Of a stretch of 64,000 bases of DNA, positions 56,801 to 64,000 are shown in pieces; the first letter of the stretch is position 1; the number at the start of each line of letters is the position of its first letter. The stretch is from Motacilla alba alba (taxonomy: Eukaryota; Chordata; Aves; Passeriformes; Motacillidae), in contig NC_052018.1 in assembly GCF_015832195.1 (NCBI RefSeq), forward strand, positions 57,039,666-57,103,665. Direction: 5' to 3'. Below the pieces are notes generated by a model. That model was not told where the DNA came from. It saw only the letters and a list, made by a program, of their open reading frames with translations, and ran no database searches. The translations under genes and the position numbers were made by a program.

Positions 56801-59800
56801 GAGTGTTCTCACTGTTCAGGAGGGGATCTGTTTGGATTTCCTCTTTCTAAATAATGGGGGTGACCATCTTCAGTGAACAGTAGGTGGGGAGCAGACAATG
56901 CTGCTGTGCAGAAGGCAGTTTATGGTAATACATACAGTCAAACACAGAATCTACTGTAACAAGAGCCAGACAGGCAGAGGCTAGAGGGAGGTACTCCTAA
57001 TTAAAATGAAGATGCTTCTAAGTGTTTTTGTGTAGGGACACACTGTACATGACATCCTGAATGGTCTTTCAAGTCCAGAGACCACGGATTTAACTGCAGG
57101 GGATGAAGCTTGTGGCATTGCTGTAATTAAGCCAAGTCTGCAGGGAGCACACAACCTGAGACACAGAGCTTTGCAGTGACAACTGTGCTGCTGCTGCTGC
57201 TGGATCTTCTCACCTAAAGAGATAGATAGACCAATTAGCACAAATTGATAAACCTGCTGCTTGGACCTGCTGGAGCTGGTGATGGATCCACACAGCCTTG
57301 TGACACCACAGCAGCAGCTTTGATGTGTCCTACAGCAGTGTTTTAAAGCATGTCTGGATTGATGGGAAATCCCTGGAGCTCAGAGAACTCCCTGTGGCTC
57401 AGTACTTGGGAAGTCTTGACATTAGGGCTGTGTGAAGTGACCGGCAGTCCCCATAGTTACGTGCTCCTGTTGCATATAAATTTGAAGGGGAAACGACAGT
57501 TTTCTGAAAGTATTAATTTCTTTGAAACTCTGCAGAAACATACAAAAGTTGGTGGTTATTGTGCATGGTATTTGCAGACAAATGGGAGGCTTTCAGAATC
57601 CAACTTCTTGTGAGGGAGTTTTGTCCCAGTTGGAAAGGTAAAAACTTTGAAAAGTCCAGGTCTGTCTTCACTTAGACTACGGTTCCTTAGTCCTTGTTTT
57701 CATCACCTTTTTTTCTGAGGAGGAACCAAGTCTGTTCTCCCTGCCTCTCCTGAGGTCCCTTATTGAGCTCCACTTTGGAGTGTGCTCTGCAGTTGTGTTC
57801 CTTGCAGCTGTGTTCCTTCTCACCAGCTGCTCCACAGTGCTGCATCTTAAGGGCTTGTCCTTTATGCTACTGGCACTAGGACTGTAGCTCTAAAAGATCA
57901 GATCTAGAAGCAAGTAGTATTGTGATGCAGCTACTTTTATCCATAACCTTTGCAACACTCAGAAGATTACTACACAGGAATTTCAGTTTTGCCTTGTTTT
58001 TGTAAGAGAAAGTTAAAAGTTTTTATGCAGTTACTACAAAAAATACCACTGACACAACAGAGGTCTGCAAGTCAGAAGGCGAGAGAAAAGAACATCTGTT
58101 CATTTAAATGTCATGATTTGAAGGTAATCTCACAATTCTGAGAATGACTAAATTGTACTATTTCAATATTTGAACTTGACAGGAAATGGTGATGTTGCAA
58201 CCCTTGTTTTGCCTCTAGAAATTCAAACCTGAGGTAGCTAAAAGCAAGGACTCCCAGTTTTTAGGAATTTTGAAATTTGGCTGTGGTCAAAACTGGATAG
58301 AATTGACAACTTGTCAGTGTTTCCAGGAATTCAGAAGCTCCCCAGGCCTTACAGCTGTCAGGGAAGTCTGGTGTCTTGTCTGTCAGGGCAGCTGTTGTGG
58401 GCTTCAAGCCTCAGGCTTCTCCAAAGGTCATTCACATAGAGCTGTTTCAAAGAAAACATTTTAGGCTCATAAAGGTATTGTTTAAGAAAGCTCTCTGTCT
58501 CTCTATGTGTCTGTCTTCTGACTAAATGCTTCACTGGGATATTTCCAGACACTCTTATCCCTCTAGCAGAAATGTGTTAAGAGGCTAGGGAAGAGAGGAA
58601 ACACAGTCATTCAAAGGAAGCATCCTCAAGTTGTCTTTGATTTCTTCCTCCTGTAGAAGATACATGCAAGCCTGGCCAGCCTGCCAAGAGAAGTGCTCTT
58701 TCATCTTAGAGCAATGAATGGGAAAAGCAGCATTTTGTACCCACAACTAGCATCTGTCAGTCACCATTGATTTCCTGCACTCCTCAGGTAGCACCCATGT
58801 AGCATGAGATTGCATGGTAACAACCTGACCCCTTTATTTCAAATACCAAATTTAGAGCTTGCCCAAGAAGAGCTCTTGGATCCCTTGAGTATTTGAGTTT
58901 GTTTCCCAAGTCACTGATAGGAACTTGTGTCAGAAGGACTCTTAACTTTTTCTTCCATCTGGGCTCCCCCACCTCTTCCTGGGTTTAATTACAATAGGTT
59001 CTACTGGTATTTACAAGGTAATGTATTCATTAGTTTCTGATTATTTATTTTTCTTATGAAAGAATAAGGGTCACAAAACTAAAGCTCTCACATGTGCTTT
59101 TTGGGAATGAAGGGATATTATTTATAAAAGCTTAAGTGTAGGACTTGGTGCTTGTTTGCATAACTAAATAAAATGGGAACAATCAACTGGAATTAGCCTG
59201 TCTGAGAGTCAAATGCTCCAATGGGAGTTTTCATTTGTCTTCATGAGGTCCAGGTCAGTTAAAAGCAGCTCAGGGCCAGAATTGCTGCTTCTCTGTATTA
59301 TCTAGCTGGGAATTAGAGTTGTTCCTGGATTTTGTTTCATTAGAATGCAAGTCATAGCAGCTAAATGTTGGTTGTTGTCCATCTACTGATATTCCTTGCT
59401 GTCCCAAATGCACTCTCTCCAGCTTGTGTGAGACTGTGCAGTGCACATGGAGTATGTGAGTGGCAAACCCATGTCTTGTATAGGGAAAAGCACAGGATAC
59501 TGAGTGGAACAAAATGTTTTTGTTCCAAATGTGGCTTCTGGCATAGACACTGTGGATAGAGGTGTGGGCTAGTGATGAGGGGTCAGCCTTGAAACTGATC
59601 CTTGAAATTAACATCTGCCTCTGCTGATTCTGAGCTGACCTGCCCAAATTTCTCTCCAGCGGGCTCTGATGTCAGCTTCATTAGAAAATAGGATGTTTCT
59701 GTTGTCTCATGGAAGTATCCAACAGCTAGATCATGTTGGGATGCAGGACTATCACATCAAAGCCTTTGCCTGAGCATTTTGCATCAGCAGCCAGCATGTC

Positions 59801-62800
59801 ACAACAATGCAGTGATCTTCCTGCTGTATTTTTTCATTCCAAATCCCAAACAGTTCACTGTAAGGCAGTTTTGCATGGTTAGAAAAAAGCAAAGCTGCCC
59901 GTGCCCAGCTGATGAGTTGTCCCCAGGTACTGCATCCAGGAGCATGTTTTTTAAGTGGTTGCAAAAGGATTCTGTTGACTGCACCCTTAGGCTGATCCTG
60001 ACATCAGAACAGCAATATGGAGAAGTCCTAGTCTGGCTGTTACTCACTTGGAGCTTCTTGCAGAGTCTGAGCTGGACCTGACATCTGAAAATCCTAGTCC
60101 TGCCTGTAATCCTTAGGGATTACAGTTTTGAGGGGGCTAATATGTGTATGTGTCTAAATATACAAATACGATAACAAACTTATCTCTATGTGTGCATACT
60201 GTTAACCTCTTCTGAAATGTTTGGAGGAAAAAAATGGCAGAAAAACCATCTGGTTGCACTCACTCTTGCAAGTCAACATCTGGCTGCCAGATTTGAGAGG
60301 CTGTGTAATCTCTGCTCATGTGGTTTCCATGCTTTGATTCCCCGCTACGACTGAGTGCTGCGGAGGAACTCGCCCCTCGTGGCAGAGTGGGATCTGACGA
60401 TGTGTTGGAAGGACAGAAGGTGTCCACCATTAGACTTTGTTTACATGGAAGTGTTTCCAGGGTAATCCAAGTGGCAGTATATGTGTGTGGTTCTCCTAGT
60501 TCTTCATCACTAAAGCCTTGGCCTTAAAAGCTCTTGCTTGGGCTGGCACTGCGCTTGCAGTTACCCAGATGTATTGTAGAGGTGAAATGTCAGCCCTGCA
60601 CTATGAATGCAATAAAAGTGAATGATTCTGGTTAGTCTCTGAACAGAAATTCAGGAAAAATGTGCTTTGCTTTTCTTACACCCCACCCACACACGTGCAA
60701 GGAAATGTAACCTTGTGTATTGCCTCTTTGATTTGGTTTTGGATGAATGAAAAGGGTGGGATGACAGTGCAGTTCACGCAAAGAAGGAGGACGTGGGCGC
60801 TGGAGCATTGCCTCTGCTGTCTGGGTAGGCACTTTGGACACTCCAAAATTCAGGAGAGCAGCATGCAATTCTTCCTCTGCTGATGTGGGCCTGAACATGT
60901 ATCTCCCGCTAGTGTGCCCTGTCTGCCATGGCAGGAGCATTTCAGAGGTCATGTGTTTTGAGTTCCTGCAGCCAAGATGACTGAACTGCTAGCTAGCTGA
61001 GGTAGTCAGGCAAAGGTGACCCCTTCCAGACCAGTGCCCTAGGTACTCTCCTAACAAGGAGAATCTGGATGTCAAAAAAATACTGTGGGTGGAATCCTGA
61101 CTGCTGAAGGGGAACCATCTGCCCTCAGCATGATCTTGTTCCACTAACTGAGCCCCACATCCTCTTTCCAGCTCCAAGCATTTGTGACTTCGGATGAATT
61201 GGCGAGACATTTTGAATCAGTCAACACCCCATATTCAGTGAATAAGTTATTTGCTTCTCCCAGTCTTGCCCAAAGCATTTTTCTAGTTGCATGGAACTAT
61301 TTTCTATTGGCTTGAAAGGGGAAGAGGAATGAAATAAATTTGTTGAGTGACTCAGAGAACATGTAACAGCAGCTAAACAAGAACTCTGATTTTCTGATTT
61401 TGGTCGTGATCAAATTTAGACTCCATCTTCCACAGATATTCAGGCTGTGGAATGTTTCTTTTCCAAAGGAATTCACAATGAATTTGTTCATCTCAAGTCA
61501 GAATGACTGTCTTGGTGGCAGTTGGCAGTGACATTTGGGTTATGTTAATGAGAGCAAAATTAAATATAGCGCAAAACTAAATTTAGCACAAAGTAGGAAC
61601 TGGTAACATGAAAAATAAGTGAAAAAGAAGAAAGATCTACCTGTCAGACTGCAGATCAAAGGGAGAAAATTATTGGAAAGTCCCAACACTAGTTTGGATT
61701 TTTTTTCGAGGGGAAAAAAAAATACAATAGCCTGAAAACTGTGAGAATACTTTTCTTTTTTGAGCCTACATAACTTCACCTTCTGTTGGAGGAGCAATCA
61801 AATTTTATCCTTCACCTTGACCAGGAAAATAAATGCAGTGGAAGAGACAGGGAGAGGAAAAAGGCTCTGTTTTTGTCTTTTGTACTAATTTGCAAAGTTC
61901 CTGACAATAGTGAAAAATTTGTAAAACTTTTTTGAGAAAAAAGCCCAAATGAAGGAATCAGAAAAATAATGTAAGTGGAAAACAACAAAACAAAGAAGGT
62001 GCGTGCTTGTAGGAAGCCAGTATGTTGGTTATCTTTTGGAGGATATTTTTGGTGGAGATTTAAAGCTGCCCACAGAAGTCAGTAGTATTACCACCATCCA
62101 CTCAAAACAATCCGTCACCTCCATTGCCATCATCTGTCAAATTCTCAGGTTGCAGTCAAGGGTTGTCAAGCATGCCCCAGCCTTGTTAGCAGTAATCTTT
62201 AAAAAAAAGATGTCAAATAACAGAGAGGCCCCACTTCGACCAGACTATATCTAATTGCCACATTATTTTCACTCTCAAACTGGCAGCATTAATGTATGCA
62301 GGGACCCTCTGCTCTCTTTAGAGGTAGCTGCTCCTTATCACCAAAGGAGAAGCTCCCAGAAGAGCCTGTAACTCCTTGTGGGGTTTATTGCCTAATGTGT
62401 CGACATTCCAGCTTCCAACATCAACCTTTCCTGAGTGACAGCAGTTGCACCCAGATCCTCATGACTCAAGCAGAGCAGGCAGCTGGATGAATCCATCAGA
62501 CAGCTGTATGTTCAGCCACAATCCACACAGGCAGAGAGGAGCACTTCCAGCAGGAGATGGTATTTATTTCCATAGAAACAAAACAATCCATTTTATGTCA
62601 CTTTCTTTGCCATGTGGCAAAAGAGAGAAGAGAACAGGCAATGGTAACCTCATCTGCTTCTTGTGCTCTCTCATATGTCAGTATGTAGAGGTCTAAATTC
62701 TGAACAAATCTATTTCTCTTTGATTTATGTTAAATTGTTCACGTGTGATGTTCATAGCCAAGAGTGTAATGGAGTAAAAAGCCTGCTGCATTTCAGAGAC

Positions 62801-64000
62801 CTCTGGATCAGGCAAGTCTCAACACATCTCTAGAGTTGCTGAAGTCCATGCTGAGGTCATGCCTGCTGGTCTTGTCCTGCCTCCTCAGCACATACAACTT
62901 TCATTCTTAACAAGTCCTACAGGAAACTTCAATTGCAATTTCCTTAAGACATGGGGCATCAATACATTTCAGAAGGAACATAAGCAGCAGAGACCAGAAA
63001 AAAATTGCTGCTGATTTCTGAAAACACATCAGATTTGTATGTATTTGGAGAGGGTTTGAGTATCTTGAGAAGTGTTTTGTATTTTTTTGTTGGGAACTGC
63101 TAGAGTCCTTAGGAGCCCCAGCAGCATGACAATGGTCTGTGAATGTCTGATTGCTAAGGCTGGATTAGAACAGCTATGGCCTTGTGGCTTCTCACTCTTC
63201 TTTCAGTACCACTTAGCAGATTAAGGTTATGAAATTTAATGTGGCATAACAGTCCAAGCAATTATTGCTGGAGCTGTGGTGGTGTCTAGAAGGTCATTGC
63301 CTGAACCCTTGGCCTGAGATAAAATTAGTATTAAAAGAACCCTCTGTGTAAGCGGGGTCCAGGAACTGCTGGCTGTGTGTGGGATGGGTGAAGCTGTCTG
63401 CTTGCTCCCCTGAGGCACAGCCATAAATACTGCTGTGATAATGAGAGCTTGCAGAAGAATCTGAGACAGTTCTTCCTCAGAGGGATGCTGACTTAGAAGT
63501 AGTTTGAATAGCAATATATGTTCTCTAACAAAGAGGTTTGGGAAATCCCATATTCTTCTGAGATTCCCTAGTGAATGTATTAACCATATCTGAAGTATTT
63601 TTACACAAGTTCACATCCAGCATCTGGAACAGGATATAGGAATATATTCCCAAAATGTGAATGGGTGGTACTGGTAAAATACTGCTATATTGGCATACAA
63701 GTAAGGGTTTTTTTCTGAAAACACCTGTAATTACAGCTGTAGAGGAACTAACCACCAGTTTATTTGGAGGTAATCAATCGTGTTGGGGCCTGGCTTATGC
63801 AGGAATTTATGCAAAATGGATGATCACAGTGTCTCTTCGTGTTTTAAAGCCTGTAAATTTGATCTCTTTGTTCCCTTTCTCATTTCCTACATAATTTGTT
63901 TACTCTTTCTGTCTTTATCCTTAATGAGAAGTTGAGTTCTCTCTCCTTGCAGAAGCTGAAAACGTTGATCAAATCCTTGCCTTCCTCTTTCTATTGTGTA
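53870..64000. other. intergenic region downstream of SOD2
   Basis: About 10 kb with no protein family recognised on either strand. Open frames are short (125 codons or fewer) and lack splice-supported partners or conserved motifs. A CTG run (about five units) lies near 57188-57202. No CR1 or LTR body was identified with confidence. One open segment with a nearby AATAAA is listed separately as a weak candidate. Confidence 0.55.
55458..55705 (+). other. weak candidate terminal exon or non-coding transcript
   Basis: A 57-codon frame from ATG at 55458 (MSSPTRTVHTIINEHG start, CILTGPRA end) to a stop at 55629-55631 is followed about 70 bases later by AATAAA at 55700. An acceptor-like TTCTATCTAG ends at 55418. 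I recognise no family, and the opposite strand is also open here, so chance is the default explanation. Confidence 0.15.

Noticed and set aside
53870..64000. Search for the next syntenic gene (FNDC1 or TAGAP side) or any viral or defence-like gene cluster
   Set aside because: No conserved exon or domain found on either strand; the window appears to end in intergenic DNA.

Overview
The window is vertebrate nuclear DNA, most likely from a bird and probably a songbird. It has multi-exon genes with GT-AG introns, three CpG-island promoters and avian CR1 LINE fragments. It also has a degenerate tRNA-Ile-derived SINE with a CR1-like tail, a retroposon type known from passerines. No species can be named from the sequence alone. 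Four genes are recognised from conserved proteins I could read across splice junctions: TCP1, ACAT2, WTAP and SOD2. The same neighbourhood occurs on human chromosome 6q25.

Layout: (1) 1-2.15 kb holds the last three coding exons of TCP1 (+), the alpha subunit of the CCT/TRiC chaperonin; its 5' part lies off the left edge. (2) 2.35-10.9 kb holds ACAT2 (-), complete in nine exons, 394 aa, tail-to-tail with TCP1 and starting in a CpG island at about 10.6-11.3 kb. (3) 10.9-18.2 kb is a non-coding spacer with AT and GATA microsatellites. (4) 18.2-43.07 kb holds WTAP (+), with a non-coding first exon in a CpG island and seven coding exons giving 396 aa. Its introns carry a CR1 fragment in each orientation. 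The intron after coding exon 6 can be read through to a 151-aa short form. (5) 43.1-45.9 kb is a spacer holding one copy of a 55-bp exact direct repeat. (6) 46.1-53.87 kb holds SOD2 (+), complete in five exons, 224 aa; its intron 1 holds the second repeat copy. (7) 53.9-64 kb is intergenic, with no gene I can support.

The four genes are housekeeping genes from unrelated pathways: cytosolic protein folding, cytosolic acetoacetyl-CoA synthesis for sterols, mRNA m6A methylation, and mitochondrial superoxide removal. They are linked by conserved synteny and not as a functional cluster. No prokaryotic or viral system is seen. The points most worth checking are the intronic early-termination form of WTAP, the 55-bp duplication around the SOD2 start, the GC-AG intron in TCP1, the SINE in ACAT2 intron 7, the closely spaced but apparently non-overlapping 3' ends of TCP1 and ACAT2, and the orientation of WTAP relative to the human locus.
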